From contig DVEF01000089.1 of NCBI GenBank assembly GCA_015295805.1, forward strand, positions 1 through 64,000: DNA of 64,000 bases. Direction: 5' to 3'. The translations under genes were made by a program, and so were the position numbers. This document shows positions 46,929 through 57,828 of the stretch, piece after piece (within the stretch, counting starts at the first letter, position 1; every line of letters starts with the position of its first letter). The DNA comes from Geminocystis sp. M7585_C2015_104. Its GTDB lineage: Bacteria; Cyanobacteriota; Cyanobacteriia; Cyanobacteriales; Cyanobacteriaceae. The notes under the pieces were generated by a model. The model saw only the letters and a list, made by a program, of their open reading frames with translations. It made no database searches and had not been told where the DNA came from.

Positions 46929-47312
46929 ATGTGGAAGCCTATACTTACTGCTATTGGGGTGATTTCCCTTCTTCCTTTTGCTCCTTTAGCCATTGCCCAG
47001 TCCAATTCTACCACCCCCTCCTTCAACCGTCAGGAGTGTTTACAACGCATGGCCAAAGAGGGGTTGAAGAATGATCAAGCCGCCGTTTGGTGCAATTATG
47101 AGCAACAATGCCTATTACGGGCTCAAAAAGAAGGATTACCTCCCCTTTCTGCCAAGAGTCTTTGCCTTTGTAGCATAAAAGAATTTAGAAAGCGATATAG
47201 TACAGAAAAATTCGGGGAGTTGACAAGACGGTCAGAAAAGGATAAAAGGGTGGCCAACCAGTTGCGGGAGGTGGGAGAGGCCTGTTTTGAGAAAGTCCTC
47301 TTTGAGGAATAA
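46929..47312 (+). CDS. Secreted six-cysteine protein, unknown
   Basis: 127 residues with a signal peptide (about 1-23; hydrophobic AIGVISLLPFAPLAIA, cut after AQ). The mature part has six cysteines (QEC, VWC, QQC, SLCLC, EAC) and many Lys, Arg and Glu, consistent with a disulphide-bonded periplasmic or extracellular protein. Family not recognised. No gene of related function adjoins. Confidence 0.72.
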   Translation: MWKPILTAIGVISLLPFAPLAIAQSNSTTPSFNRQECLQRMAKEGLKNDQAAVWCNYEQQCLLRAQKEGLPPLSAKSLCLCSIKEFRKRYSTEKFGELTRRSEKDKRVANQLREVGEACFEKVLFEE

Positions 47313-47555
47313 TATCCTCTTCCCCTACAAGCCCATACTTGACAAAGCCATTTATATGGTGCTAGGATGGGGGGGGATAGTTAAAAGGCAGGCGGTGGGA
47401 CTGCCGAGACAATTGGGCAGCGCATTTTTCTGTAGAGATTTATTATCAAGAAGAAGGGAAAGAAGGAGAAGGCGGGGGTTAATGGAGAAAAAATAGTTGT
47501 TTATAGGGAGAATAAATAGAAAAGTAGGGGTGTAAGGGATGAGAAAGGTGTTATA

Positions 47556-48950
47556 ATGAGCCGAGAGGCGCCGGAGGGGGGTTTTGTGGCAAAAATGAGC
47601 GGTAGGGATTATTTAAATCAATGCAGAAGAATGTTGGCTGGCGCCATGGAGAAATTGGGGGTGTTTGTGGGGGAGGAAGAGATTGCCGAGATATCTGAGT
47701 TAATTACAGATACAATGGGGGGGAGACGTCGTTATTATCATAATTTTGAACATATTTTAAACTTCAGCAGTCAGGATGATCCTCTTATAATCATTGCAGC
47801 CCTATTTCACGACCTAATATATCTCCAGGTAGACAGAGAAATTCCCTTTAATCTTACCACCTACCTGTATCCCTATCTCAAGGAGAAGAATGGAAGTTTT
47901 TGGCTTAGAAACAATGTTGGCAACGGGGATAAAATCCTGGGGATATGTTTGGGCTTATTTGGTTTAAAAGAGGGGCAAAATTTGAGTAAATTTCGGGGGA
48001 GGAATGAGTTTTTAAGCGCCCTAGTAATGGCCAGGATTCTTCAGCCCCATTTGCCCATTAAGATTCTAACACGTCTGATGACTATAATTGAGCTGACTAT
48101 TCCTTTTAGAGGGATTAAAGAAAAAACACCACCGGAGGAGTTGCATGAACGTCTTTGGAGGGTAAACGCACAATTTGGTTTAGGTTTTACAGACAAAGAG
48201 ATTGTTGACACCATCATTCAGGGAGTAAAGATGGCTAATATTGATGTTAGCGGTTTTGCCACGACAAATTTTGGGGAATTCATAAAAAATACCTGGTTAG
48301 TGTTGCAGGAGGGTAACGCCTTTTTCCAGGACAACTGTTTTTATACTGTAAAGGAATATTGTCAGGCTTTAATTTCCCCAAACAGACTTTTATCCGAGTT
48401 ATCTCCCGAGAGGATTCTTCTCCGTTACAAAAATGAGCCTCCCGAGGAGGAATATAAAATACTAACTGACAGAGTTGTTTATAATCTTTCTCTGGGGAGA
48501 TACTTCTTGGTTTCCCAGATAGTCAGTTTGTCAGTCTTGCAGGCTTTAATTGCCAAATTTACCCCCTCTTTACCCTTATCCTTTTTATTTCCAGATGTCT
48601 GTTTATCCCCTGCCGAATATCATTCTTTGACTGACTACATTCGGGGGGTAAACCACGTGGATTCAAACCCCAATTTCCCTCTTATAGGGGATATATTTCA
48701 TTTCCTAAACTCTGAAGAAATCTCAAGGGTTTTGCCTTCGAGAGAATTGGTTAAACTCGTAACATTTGTGATGAAATCGCTTCCCCTGGAAAGACTAGAG
48801 GAAATTGAAGAGAAGTGTTATCTTTATTTCGAGCATAAAATAGGAGAAAGGGAATTGTTAAACAGTTTTCCAGGGGAGTTGGTATCGGTTTTGCAAGAGG
48901 CTTTAGGGTTATTTATGATGGAAAAAGGGGAACAAACAAAAGGGATGTGA
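47556..48950 (+). CDS. HD-domain protein (COG4339-like N-terminus)
   Basis: 464 residues. The N-terminal 220 match HD-superfamily metal-dependent hydrolases of the COG4339 type: RRRYYHNFEHILNF, then AALFHDLIY with the His-Asp pair, and later KMANIDVSGFAT. The second half (about 260-464) is helical and unrecognised, about twice the usual family length. ATG 47598 (MSGRDYLN) could be the true start. It ends on the base before the convergent mutS stop. Confidence 0.75.
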   Translation: MSREAPEGGFVAKMSGRDYLNQCRRMLAGAMEKLGVFVGEEEIAEISELITDTMGGRRRYYHNFEHILNFSSQDDPLIIIAALFHDLIYLQVDREIPFNLTTYLYPYLKEKNGSFWLRNNVGNGDKILGICLGLFGLKEGQNLSKFRGRNEFLSALVMARILQPHLPIKILTRLMTIIELTIPFRGIKEKTPPEELHERLWRVNAQFGLGFTDKEIVDTIIQGVKMANIDVSGFATTNFGEFIKNTWLVLQEGNAFFQDNCFYTVKEYCQALISPNRLLSELSPERILLRYKNEPPEEEYKILTDRVVYNLSLGRYFLVSQIVSLSVLQALIAKFTPSLPLSFLFPDVCLSPAEYHSLTDYIRGVNHVDSNPNFPLIGDIFHFLNSEEISRVLPSRELVKLVTFVMKSLPLERLEEIEEKCYLYFEHKIGERELLNSFPGELVSVLQEALGLFMMEKGEQTKGM

Positions 48951-51575
48951 CTATTCAAAGATGTCTAATTGGGGGAGGAGAGGGGTGGTATTCTTTTCCG
49001 GAGGGGGAGGAGAGATTTTGCCGAGATTTTTCCGCAAACCAATAGCAATTTTACTATGTTTTTCAATCTGCCTCATCACCTGTTTGGCGCGATTGATAAC
49101 TACGGGGGGTAAACCGGCAAGTCTAGCTACCTCAATGCCATAGGATTTATCCGCACCACCTGGTTTCACCTCGTGTAAAAATATGATTTCGTTTTCCAAC
49201 TCCCTCACGGTTACCTGATAATTGGCTACATTGTCCAAAACAGAAGCTAACTCGTTTAATTCATGGTAGTGGGTGGCAAATATTGTCATACAACGTATTT
49301 GAATAGCTATATACTCGGCTACCGCCCAAGCTATGGACAACCCGTCAAAAGTGGCTGTACCTCGCCCTATTTCATCCAGTAGCACCAGGGATTTAGCAGT
49401 GGCATGGTTGAGGATATTGGCAGTCTCATTCATTTCTACCATAAAGGTGGACTGCCCAGTACCAATATCGTCTACAGCACCAACACGGGTAAAGATACGA
49501 TCACATATGCCTAGGGTAGCACTTTCGGCGGGCACAAAGCTACCAATTTGAGCCATAATTTGAATCAATCCCACCTGTCGCAGATAACAACTTTTACCAC
49601 TAGCATTAGGGCCTGTTAGAATTATTAAGTCAGGATAATCTCCATCCCCCAAATAAGTGGAATTTGGCACATACATCCCAAAACCGAGAAGTTTTTCCAC
49701 CACTGGATGTCGGCCATTTTTGATTTTAATTATGCGTTTATCGGTAATGGTAGGGCGACAATAGTCTTGATACACAGCAATTTCAGCCAACCCTGCTAAG
49801 ACATCCATGGCAGCTATGGCTTTAGCAATTTTTCTTATTTCCTCAGTTTTTTCTGCTACCTCGGCGCGCAATTGGACAAATATTTCGTATTCTAACTTAG
49901 CAATTTCACCCTTGGCATTAAGGATGCGATTTTCCCTTTCTTTTAATTCGGCAGTAATGTATCTTTCCTCATTGATGAGAGTCTGTTTTCGCTGGTAGTC
50001 TTTGGGGGCGAGGGAAGCCTTGGAACGAGGAATACTGATATAATAACCAAAGGTCTTATTGTAGCCCACCTTAAGGGTAGAAATACCAGTGCGTTGTCTT
50101 TCAGTTGCCTCCAGACTGGCTAGCCATTCCTTGTCTCCCTCCACCAGACGACGCATCTCATCCAACTGGGGGTTTACACCATCGCGGATGATACCACCCT
50201 CTTTAATCTGTTGCGGGGGGGATTCTACGAGACAATCCACCACCTTTCGCCCTAAAGCCTCTAATTCGGGGGGTATTTGCTGTAAAGCCTTGAAATAGGG
50301 AGACTTCCCCTGCTTAGCCAAGGAAGCCAGATAACTGAGACGGAGGAGGGAATCCGCCAAATTTAACAATTCTTTAGGATTTGCGGTGCCTGCGCCTACC
50401 CTGCCGGCAATTCTTTCCAAATCGTATAGATTCCTAAAAACCCGCCTTAACTCATCCCTCAAGCCAGGATTGGCAATCAACTCTTCTATAGTATCCTGAC
50501 GGGCTATTATCCCCTCTTTGTTGATAAGAGGTTGCAACAACCAGCGTCTGAGAGCCCGGGCTCCCATAGCAGTGCAAGTATTGTCCAGAGCCCAAAGGAG
50601 AGACCCGTGGAAGGTGTTGTCGCGAACAGTTTGGGTAATTTCGAGGTTACGGCGAGTAGTGTGGTCTATGATGAGATAATCGCTCACCTGGTAAGTGCGA
50701 ATTAGTTGCAATGGCACCTGGTGAGCCTTCTGGGTATCCTGAACATATTCTAGCAGACCGCCGGCAGCGCGGATAGCAAGGGGGAGATTTTCACAGCCAA
50801 CCCCTTCGAGGGATTTAAGGGAGAATTCCAGCAGCAGTCTATTCCTAGCCTCGTGAAGTTCAAAAGCTTTTTGGGGGCGAAGGGTATAACAGAAGCAGTC
50901 GGGGAGGAAGGGGGGGATATGTTCGGATTTTTGCCCAGGGCGGATAAGGGTGTTAAAATCGGGGGCCCTGACGGGGATAAGCACTTCTGCTGGCTGGAGA
51001 CGCAACAACTCTGTAGTAAGGGCATTGACATCCTGATTTTGAGTGGTAAAAAACTCGCCGGTGGAGATGTCAGCATAAGCCAAGCCCCAATAATCCTTTG
51101 CCACCACCACTGCCGCCAAGAAGTTATTGCGTTTAGCCGGCAGCATTTCATCGTCCGTAATGGTGCCTGGGGTGAGGAGTTTAGTGATGGCCCTTTTCAC
51201 CATTCGTTTTTCGGCGGCGGCGGTAGCGGAATCTTCCACCTGGTCACATACTACAACAGCGTAGCCCTTTTCCACCAGTTGTCTAGCATAGCGTTCAAGG
51301 GCATGGTGTGGTACTCCCGTCATGGCGATTCGCCCCACGTTAACCCCACCCTCCTTGCTAGTGATTACCAATTCCAATTCTCGAGCCACGGTGACAGCGT
51401 CTTGGAAAAAGCATTCAAAGAAATCCCCCACTCGGTACAACAGGAGGGCGTTGGGATATTGTTGTTTCACCTCCACATAGTGTTGATACATGGGGCTCAA
51501 ATCGGCAATATTCACCTGGCGATAGTCATCGTGGGGACAATTTCTTGTGCCTTTGACCACAGACTCTTCTCTCAT
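48951..51575 (-). CDS. mutS: DNA mismatch repair protein MutS
   Basis: Recognises base mismatches and small loops in DNA. 874 residues from ATG 51575; a longer frame from 51650 would overlap fmt, whereas AGGAAAAGGA lies just before 51575. The mismatch-binding N-terminus is present with the VGDFFECF Phe-Glu pair, then core, clamp and the ABC-type ATPase: [13 protein letters not shown] (Walker A), [12 protein letters not shown] (Walker B and signature) and ATHYHEL. No mutL in the window. It is the last gene of the minus-strand run that starts with glgP. Confidence 0.95.
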   Translation of the reverse strand: MREESVVKGTRNCPHDDYRQVNIADLSPMYQHYVEVKQQYPNALLLYRVGDFFECFFQDAVTVARELELVITSKEGGVNVGRIAMTGVPHHALERYARQLVEKGYAVVVCDQVEDSATAAAEKRMVKRAITKLLTPGTITDDEMLPAKRNNFLAAVVVAKDYWGLAYADISTGEFFTTQNQDVNALTTELLRLQPAEVLIPVRAPDFNTLIRPGQKSEHIPPFLPDCFCYTLRPQKAFELHEARNRLLLEFSLKSLEGVGCENLPLAIRAAGGLLEYVQDTQKAHQVPLQLIRTYQVSDYLIIDHTTRRNLEITQTVRDNTFHGSLLWALDNTCTAMGARALRRWLLQPLINKEGIIARQDTIEELIANPGLRDELRRVFRNLYDLERIAGRVGAGTANPKELLNLADSLLRLSYLASLAKQGKSPYFKALQQIPPELEALGRKVVDCLVESPPQQIKEGGIIRDGVNPQLDEMRRLVEGDKEWLASLEATERQRTGISTLKVGYNKTFGYYISIPRSKASLAPKDYQRKQTLINEERYITAELKERENRILNAKGEIAKLEYEIFVQLRAEVAEKTEEIRKIAKAIAAMDVLAGLAEIAVYQDYCRPTITDKRIIKIKNGRHPVVEKLLGFGMYVPNSTYLGDGDYPDLIILTGPNASGKSCYLRQVGLIQIMAQIGSFVPAESATLGICDRIFTRVGAVDDIGTGQSTFMVEMNETANILNHATAKSLVLLDEIGRGTATFDGLSIAWAVAEYIAIQIRCMTIFATHYHELNELASVLDNVANYQVTVRELENEIIFLHEVKPGGADKSYGIEVARLAGLPPVVINRAKQVMRQIEKHSKIAIGLRKNLGKISPPPPEKNTTPLLPQLDIFE

Positions 51576-51612
51576 TCTTGTCCTTTTCCTGGTATTATGG
51601 AGAGGGTAAGAT

Positions 51613-52590
51613 TTATTGTAGGACTTCCCCTGCCTGTAGGCGCATACCATTGATGAAGGAGGCGGCGGGTTGTAGTTTTTTGCCGGCCAGTTGTACTTCC
51701 AGAATTAGCAGCCAGTCTTTCCCTGTTTGCACTATAAAGCCCTGATTTTTAAGGACTTTCACCACCTCACCTACCTTTTTCTGGGGGAGAGAGAGGGAGG
51801 AGAGGTGTTGGTAGGGGGGAGGGAGGGGTGTGTCTTCTGTTAAGGGGAGACTACGGCTAACTTTAAGGGTTTGTCCACGGAAGGTAGTATAACAGTCGGG
51901 GGAGAAGGCACGAATCTGGTTGTGGATTTGCAGGGCTGGACGGTGCCAATCTATGAGATAATCTTCATTACGGATAACGGGGGCATAGGTGGCCTTTTCG
52001 TTGTCTTGGGGGATGGGGGTAATTTCACCTCTTTCCCACTTATCTAGGGTTTCCAGTAACAAATCTGCCCCCATGAGAGCCAGTTTTTGGGACAATTCCG
52101 GATAGGTGGTAAGAAGACTGATGGAAATGGAGGCTTGCAGGAGGATGTCACCGGTGTCTAATCCTTCATCCATCAACATGGTGGTAACACCGGTTTCTGT
52201 TTTGCCATCATAAAGACACCATTGAATGGGTGCCGCGCCACGGTATTCTGGTAAGAGGGAGGCATGGACATTAATGCAACCCAGACGGGGCATTTTCAAC
52301 ACTGCGGGGGGGAGGATTTGTCCATAGGCCACCACTACAAACACATCCGCCTGGCTATCTTTTAGTTTTGTCAGGGTTTCCTCATCTTTTCTCAGACGTT
52401 TTGGTTGCCAAACGGGTAGGTTATATTGTAGGGCTAATTGCTTGACTGGTGGGGGGGATAGTTTATTCCCCCTTCCCTTTTGTTTGTCAGGCTGGGTTAC
52501 CACTCCCACCAGGGTATGTTTTCCCGTGTTTATTAGTTTTTCTAGAGCAGGTAGTGCAAATTCGGGGGTGCCAAAAAATACTATTCGCAT
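51613..52590 (-). CDS. fmt: Methionyl-tRNA formyltransferase
   Basis: Formylates initiator Met-tRNA with 10-formyltetrahydrofolate. 325 residues from ATG 52590 ([19 protein letters not shown]); an ATG eight codons upstream is unlikely. The formyltransferase signature is intact: [18 protein letters not shown] (catalytic Asn and His) and the metal-site Asp in [10 protein letters not shown]. The C-terminal OB domain (about 205-320) binds tRNA. mutS starts 38 bp after its stop. Confidence 0.96.
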   Translation of the reverse strand: MRIVFFGTPEFALPALEKLINTGKHTLVGVVTQPDKQKGRGNKLSPPPVKQLALQYNLPVWQPKRLRKDEETLTKLKDSQADVFVVVAYGQILPPAVLKMPRLGCINVHASLLPEYRGAAPIQWCLYDGKTETGVTTMLMDEGLDTGDILLQASISISLLTTYPELSQKLALMGADLLLETLDKWERGEITPIPQDNEKATYAPVIRNEDYLIDWHRPALQIHNQIRAFSPDCYTTFRGQTLKVSRSLPLTEDTPLPPPYQHLSSLSLPQKKVGEVVKVLKNQGFIVQTGKDWLLILEVQLAGKKLQPAASFINGMRLQAGEVLQ

Positions 52591-52633
52591 ATTGGTAGCA
52601 TACTGGTGAATCATATAGCCAAAGAGACAAAAA

Positions 52634-53326
52634 TTATTCTACGGGATAACAAACCCTGGCTTCTTTTGGGGGGATGGGGAGGGAGAGACTTTGATGAAAG
52701 TCTTTTTGCACTTTATAACTAAAACGGGGAGACACGTGTTTGATAATTTGTCTTAGCAGTTGGTTGCCTGTTTTCTGAATAACAGAAAGGGGGAATTTGT
52801 AGATAAAGGGGGGGAAGGTAATAGTGACAGTCAAATCCAGATGCCAGTTTATACGAGTAATAGTGGCAGGGAGAGAGGAAATGTCATGACGACGGAAGAC
52901 AGTTTCAATCCCCTTGGCGGCGGCTAGGGGGATAGTTTCCAAATTCATTTCTGCACGATAGTTTATGGCATAGGGGGATGAGGAGGAGTTTTCGTCAGCC
53001 ACCGAATACATGATATAGTGGTCATTGACAGGGGGAGTTAAAACAACACTCATGGTGGGTTGCAAATAGTAACCTAGGGAGCCATAGTTGCCAATGGTGA
53101 TGGTGTAACCGTTGTCTCCCAGGGGTGTAGCCTTCATAGGTTGGGCACAACGCACAAACCACTTCTTATGGTTGCGCAGATAATCTCTTACTGTCTCTAT
53201 GTCACTATACATTTCCATCATCCCCACGAATCTTGTTTGGAATTTTACGGGGATTATACATTCAACCCCATTAGCATTGTCTGTTGCCTCCTCCACCAGG
53301 TTACGATTTAGGTTTTCTTCCCCCAT
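52634..53326 (-). CDS. DUF1997 protein
   Basis: 230 residues, a DUF1997 family member of cyanobacteria and plastids of unknown role. Landmarks are LRNHKKWFVRCAQPMKA, LGDNGYTITIGNYGSLGY, VLTPPVNDHYIMYSV and a C-terminal HLDLTVTITFPPFIYKFP. The fold may be START-like lipid binding; that is inference. The ATG shares a base with the slipin stop (TAATG), so translation is coupled. Confidence 0.85.
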   Translation of the reverse strand: MGEENLNRNLVEEATDNANGVECIIPVKFQTRFVGMMEMYSDIETVRDYLRNHKKWFVRCAQPMKATPLGDNGYTITIGNYGSLGYYLQPTMSVVLTPPVNDHYIMYSVADENSSSSPYAINYRAEMNLETIPLAAAKGIETVFRRHDISSLPATITRINWHLDLTVTITFPPFIYKFPLSVIQKTGNQLLRQIIKHVSPRFSYKVQKDFHQSLSLPIPPKEARVCYPVE

Positions 53327-54102
53327 TACAACTCTTCTCTCTGTAATTCCTTTTGTAACTTTAAAGTAAATTGCTTAGCCAGGGTGACTAGTTCACTGGG
53401 TATTAAGATGACAGTAGTAGTATTATTTTCAGCACCAATTTCCGTGAGGGTTTGTAGTCTTCTCAATTCTAGGGCAATGGGGTTAGAGGCTATGGTTTGA
53501 CTGGCTTGTTGCAACATCTCGGCAGCTTCCTTTTCGGCAGAGGCCTTGATGAGACGTGCCCGTTTTTCGCGCATTGCCTCCGCTTCTTGTGCCATTGCCC
53601 GTTGCATAGACTGAGGGATTTCTACATCCTTCATCTCCACTCTTTCTATTACTATGCCCCAGGGTTCGGTGATTTCGTCCACTATTTCTTGGATTTGAAG
53701 GTTAATCTTATCTCGATTTTTGAGGATGTCATCCAGTGCATTCTGCCCCACTACATTTCGTAGGGTGGTCATTGCCGCCTGATAGACAGCAAACTCGTAG
53801 TTTTCGATGTTGTTAATGGCCTTTACCGGGTCTAACACTCTGTAGTACAAAACCGCATTTACCTTTACGGTAACACTGTCAGCAGTGATGGTTTCCTGAG
53901 ATTCAATATCCACGGTTTTAGTGCGGAGGTCAATGGGGGTTCTTTGCTCAACAATAGGTATAATCCAGTATAAACCAGGCCCTCTTATGCCCTTGAGTCG
54001 TCCAAAACGGTATACCACCCCCCGCTGATATTCTTTGTCCACTTTCAAAGAAGAGAAGAAAATAACGGCAGCAGCGCCAATTATGCCTAATATCCAATCC
54101 AT
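53326..54102 (-). CDS. Slipin (SPFH/stomatin-like) membrane protein
   Basis: 258 residues from ATG 54102 with GAGGAGGTG upstream. One N-terminal hairpin helix (about 2-18) then an SPFH domain (EYQRGVVYRFGRLKGIRGPGLYWIIP, DSVTVKVNAVLYYRV, TTLRNVVGQNALDDIL) and a coiled-coil (AQEAEAMREKRARLIKASAE) ending in a C-terminal hydrophobic VILIPSEL. Such scaffolds organise membrane microdomains; no NfeD protease gene is next to it. It forms a unit with the DUF1997 gene. Confidence 0.93.
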   Translation of the reverse strand: MDWILGIIGAAAVIFFSSLKVDKEYQRGVVYRFGRLKGIRGPGLYWIIPIVEQRTPIDLRTKTVDIESQETITADSVTVKVNAVLYYRVLDPVKAINNIENYEFAVYQAAMTTLRNVVGQNALDDILKNRDKINLQIQEIVDEITEPWGIVIERVEMKDVEIPQSMQRAMAQEAEAMREKRARLIKASAEKEAAEMLQQASQTIASNPIALELRRLQTLTEIGAENNTTTVILIPSELVTLAKQFTLKLQKELQREEL

Positions 54103-54176
54103 GAAACACCTCCTCGGGAGAAACCGGGAGGGAGTCAATACCCCCGGCTACCTCCCTATTCGAACGCTTCTACCAG

Positions 54177-56699
54177 TTATTCTAGTGTGATTTTCACTGG
54201 GGATACCTTCCAGATCTCGTCGCAATATTCCTTAACAGTGCGATCACTGGAGAATTTACCCATTCTGATGCTATTTAGGATAGACATGGTAGTCCATTTT
54301 TCCTTGTCTTTATAGGCGGCGGCTACTTGTTTTTGGCATTCCACATAGGATTGATAGTCAGCCATCAGCATATAGGTATCCTCGTGGAGGAGATGAGCCA
54401 CCAACGGCTTGAATAACTCCCTGTCACCGTGACTGAAGGTGCCGTCTGCAATACGGTCGATTACCTCTCGTAACTCCTGATTCTGTTCATAATACTGATA
54501 GGGGTTATAACCGGAGGCTTTGAGACGGTAAACCTCATCGGCAGTTAAACCAAAGAGGAAGAAGTTTTCATGGCCAGCCTCGTCTCGTATTTCTATGTTA
54601 GCACCATCCAGGGTGCCAATAGTGACAGCCCCATTCATAGCAAATTTCATATTACCAGTCCCAGAGGCCTCTTTGCCAGCAGTGGAAATTTGTTCAGATA
54701 AATCCGCGGCTGGGTAAATAATTTGTCCCAGGGAGACGTTAAAATTGGGGAGGAAAATAACCTTCAGACGCCCACGCACATCGGGGTCACTGTTTATTAC
54801 TTCTGCTACACTGTTAATGAGTTTTATAATCAATTTGGCCATGAAGTAGCCTGGGGCAGCCTTGCCGCCGAAAATGAAAGTACGAGGGTGGATGTCTATG
54901 CCGGGATTGCGTTTGATGCGGTTATAGAGGGTGATGATATGTAACACCATCAGGTGTTGTCTCTTATACTCATGGATTCTCTTAACCTGCACATCAAAAA
55001 TAGAGTTAACATCCACCTCTATACCCAATTTCTTGTGGATGTAGTCAGCCAGGCGTATTTTATTCTTATATTTGATTTCCCGCCACTGTTGACGAAACTG
55101 CTGGTCATCAACGTATTTTTCTAATTTTCGCATCTGGTTGAGGTCTCTCAACCAACCATCGCCAATCTTGCTGGTAATCAGCTGTGACAGGAGGGGATTA
55201 CTCAACAACAGCCAGCGTCTAGGGGTTACCCCATTGGTTTTATTGTAGAACTTTTGGGGCCAGAGGAAGGCAAAGGCGCGGAGGGTGTCTTTTTTGAGCA
55301 ATTCCGTGTGCAAGGCTGCCACCCCATTAATGGCATGACTGCCCACACAGGCTAGATGCGCCATTCTTACCTTTTTGTCTTCTCCCTCTTCAATGAGGGA
55401 CACATCTCTAACCAATTGCTCATTGCCAGGATACCACGAACGTACCTGTTCTAGGAAGAGATGGTTGATAAGGTAGATGATTTCCATGTGGCGGGGGAGA
55501 AGTTTTTGAATGAGGCTTACCGACCATTTTTCTAAAGCCTCTGGCATGAGGGTATGATTGGTGTAGGCAAAGGTTTTCTGGGTAATGTCCCAAGCCTGAT
55601 TCCAATCCATACCATGTTCATCTACCAATATTCGCATCAACTCGGCGATGGCGATGGCGGGGTGGGTGTCATTGAGTTGGATGGCAAAATGTTCGTGGAA
55701 ATCATCCAAACGGTTATTATTGCGTAGGTGAAGCCGCACCAAGTCTTGTAGAGAGGCAGAAACGAAGAAGTATTGCTGTGCCAGTCTTAATTCTTTACCT
55801 GCCGGGGTGTTATCATTGGGATACAATACCTTGGAGATGGTTTCCGAGTTGATTTTTTCTTCCACCGCCCTGTCATAATTGCCAGCGTTGAAAGCCTCAA
55901 AGTTAAATGCCTCACTGGCTTCTGCCTTCCATAGTCTGAGGGGGTTTACGGTATTAGTCTTGTATCCGGGCACTGGTGTATCATGGGGTATGGCAATGAC
56001 TGTCCTTTCGGGCACCCATGATACTCTTTGTCTCCCCCTACTGTCATAATAGGTTTCTGTATGGCCACCCAATTTTACCTCTACAGTTTCATCGGGGCGG
56101 GGAATTTCCCAGGGGTTGCCGAAACGCAACCAGTTGTCGGGCACTTCTGCTTGCCAACCTTCTTTAATCAGCTGGTGGAAGATGCCAAATTCATAACGGA
56201 TGCCGTAGCCTATGGCCGGAATCTCCAAGGTAGCGAGAGAATCCAAGAAACAAGCCGCAAGTCTGCCTAAACCACCGTTTCCTAAACCCGGATCCGGCTC
56301 TTCTTCCAATATTTCCTCCAGGGAGAGTCCTAATTCCTTTAAAACCTGTTCCACCCGTTCATATATGCCCAAGTTTACCAGATTGTTGCCCAAATGTCTA
56401 CCCATTAAAAATTCCGCCGACAGATAGCATACGATTTTGGTGCGGTTCTTCTTGTAGGTTTCGATGGTTTTGAGGAAACGCTGCAACAACCTGTCCCTTA
56501 CCGTATATGCTAATGCTACATAGTAATCATAGTTAGTGGCATCTGTAAAACTTACCCCCTGAATGTAAAACAGGTTGTCCAAAAACGCCCGCTTAAGGGT
56601 TTCTGGACTCATCCCCGTGCGATCGTCTTCTACCTCTATCCTGGTACACTCTTCTGCCCTTGCTGTATTGCCAAACAATTGCGGTGTCTTTTTGAGCAT
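54177..56699 (-). CDS. glgP: Glycogen phosphorylase
   Basis: Releases glucose-1-phosphate from glycogen. 840 residues, full length: EPDPGLGNGGLGRLAACF near 135, GYGIRYEFGIFHQ, the EDHGMDW-type VDEHGMDW, NGVTPRRWL, RIHEYKRQ, and the pyridoxal-phosphate lysine in EASGTGNMKFAMNGA near 670. No allosteric phosphorylation-site insertion is visible. Upstream, about 340 AT-rich bases separate it from the divergent ABC permease. It opens the minus-strand run slipin-DUF1997-fmt-mutS, 74 bp before slipin. Confidence 0.96.
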   Translation of the reverse strand: MLKKTPQLFGNTARAEECTRIEVEDDRTGMSPETLKRAFLDNLFYIQGVSFTDATNYDYYVALAYTVRDRLLQRFLKTIETYKKNRTKIVCYLSAEFLMGRHLGNNLVNLGIYERVEQVLKELGLSLEEILEEEPDPGLGNGGLGRLAACFLDSLATLEIPAIGYGIRYEFGIFHQLIKEGWQAEVPDNWLRFGNPWEIPRPDETVEVKLGGHTETYYDSRGRQRVSWVPERTVIAIPHDTPVPGYKTNTVNPLRLWKAEASEAFNFEAFNAGNYDRAVEEKINSETISKVLYPNDNTPAGKELRLAQQYFFVSASLQDLVRLHLRNNNRLDDFHEHFAIQLNDTHPAIAIAELMRILVDEHGMDWNQAWDITQKTFAYTNHTLMPEALEKWSVSLIQKLLPRHMEIIYLINHLFLEQVRSWYPGNEQLVRDVSLIEEGEDKKVRMAHLACVGSHAINGVAALHTELLKKDTLRAFAFLWPQKFYNKTNGVTPRRWLLLSNPLLSQLITSKIGDGWLRDLNQMRKLEKYVDDQQFRQQWREIKYKNKIRLADYIHKKLGIEVDVNSIFDVQVKRIHEYKRQHLMVLHIITLYNRIKRNPGIDIHPRTFIFGGKAAPGYFMAKLIIKLINSVAEVINSDPDVRGRLKVIFLPNFNVSLGQIIYPAADLSEQISTAGKEASGTGNMKFAMNGAVTIGTLDGANIEIRDEAGHENFFLFGLTADEVYRLKASGYNPYQYYEQNQELREVIDRIADGTFSHGDRELFKPLVAHLLHEDTYMLMADYQSYVECQKQVAAAYKDKEKWTTMSILNSIRMGKFSSDRTVKEYCDEIWKVSPVKITLE

Positions 56700-57040
56700 T
56701 TTTTCCTATTTTTCTCTCTTATCTCTTCCCTTTGTTTTATTCTCTCATATTTTCATCTTTTTTTTCTTGTAGATTTATTTCTTTTCTCCCCCTTCTCCTC
56801 TCGTACTTTTTTAATTTTCAATTGTAATTTTCTCAGCAAAACCCCAAATAAACTTTATATTTGTTTACACAAGTTATAGTTTTTTTATCATCCCTGACCC
56901 AGAGAAGGAAACAAGAGGTAGTGAAAAATTACAAAAAAGGGGGAAAAAGGAGTTAAAACAGGGCGGGGAAAAAGGGGGATTTACGAGGGAACGAACAGGG
57001 GGTAAAATAGACAATGAGAAAAAAGAAAAGGGGAGGAAAG
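56700..57040. other. AT-rich divergent intergenic region, glgP and ABC permease
   Basis: The first 150 bases are rich in T (leader of glgP on the minus strand), followed by poly-purine runs (GGGGGAAAAAGGAG, GGGCGGGGAAAAAGGGGG) on the plus strand. The only signal I would defend is the plus-strand promoter at 56980-57008. A frame from ATG 57014 upstream of the permease is an alternative start, not a separate gene. Confidence 0.5.
56980..57008 (+). promoter_or_regulatory. Promoter of the ABC-2 permease gene
   Basis: TTTACG (56980-56985), a 17-base spacer and TAAAAT (57003-57008). Transcription would start near 57015, on top of the ATG at 57014, which supports the downstream start at 57041. Confidence 0.5.
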
Positions 57041-57814
57041 ATGAATATAGGTAGGATTTTAGCTGTAGCGAGGAATGGTTTTCAGGAAGTGCTAAGGGAT
57101 AAGATTCTCTACATTGTGGGCTTGTTTGTCATAATTTTAATCCTCGGGGCTATATTGCTACCGCCTATTTCTGTAGGGGCGGATCAAAAAATATTTCTAG
57201 ATTTGGGGATAAATGCTATTAGTTTAATCGGGGCTATTGTTGCAATTTTTGTAGGCACAGGATTAATCAATAAAGAAATAGAAAAAAAAACAGTATTGGT
57301 ATTAATACCTAAACCCGTAGCCCGTGCCGAATTTATCATTGGCAAACATCTGGGCCTGTCAGCCGTTATATTTGTATTGTTAAGTACCATGACGGTGTTT
57401 TATCTGATACTGCTCAGCACGTTGAAAATCCCCTACAACCTGGGGAGTATTCTTGTAGCCGTCGCCTTTATCCTTTTGGAATTGGCCTTATTGGTGGCCG
57501 TCGCCATGACTTTCGGTGTTTTCACCAGTTCCATTCTAGCCACTCTCTTTAGTTTTGGGGTTTATATTATGGGACATTTAAGTAGAGATCTATTACAATT
57601 GGGTAAAATCACTGATAATCCTGGAGTAAAGCAAATTACAAGGCTCCTTTATGCCATTGTGCCAGACTTAGAAAGACTAAACCTGAAAAACGGGGCGGTT
57701 TACAATATTCTACCTCCCACTGGGGAGTTGTTTAGTGCACTAGTTTATGCCCTCTTATACATTGTTTTCCTTTTGAGTATTACAATACTAATTTTCTCCC
57801 GAAGACAATTCTAG
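57041..57814 (+). CDS. ABC-2 type transporter permease
   Basis: 257 residues from ATG 57041 (GGGGAGG 5 bases upstream); an ATG at 57014 would add a Lys/Arg stretch. Six hydrophobic segments (about 21-41, 52-78, 102-123, 133-152, 160-182 and 230-250) and the ending ILIFSRRQF fit the ABC-2 permease fold (NatB/YhaP group). EKKTVLVLIPKPVARAEFIIGKHLG is the conserved cytosolic loop. The ATPase subunit is not adjacent. A histidine kinase gene follows 14 bp later on the same strand. Confidence 0.85.
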   Translation: MNIGRILAVARNGFQEVLRDKILYIVGLFVIILILGAILLPPISVGADQKIFLDLGINAISLIGAIVAIFVGTGLINKEIEKKTVLVLIPKPVARAEFIIGKHLGLSAVIFVLLSTMTVFYLILLSTLKIPYNLGSILVAVAFILLELALLVAVAMTFGVFTSSILATLFSFGVYIMGHLSRDLLQLGKITDNPGVKQITRLLYAIVPDLERLNLKNGAVYNILPPTGELFSALVYALLYIVFLLSITILIFSRRQF

Positions 57815-57828
57815 ATTAAACTATTCTA

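Noticed and set aside
47287-47496. 69-codon plus-strand frame after the six-cysteine gene
   Set aside because: It overlaps the upstream gene, has an Arg-rich low-complexity tail, and no ribosome site.
50853-51653. 266-codon plus-strand reading frame
   Set aside because: It lies wholly opposite mutS and fmt, whose products are unmistakable; the antisense text has no protein-family features.
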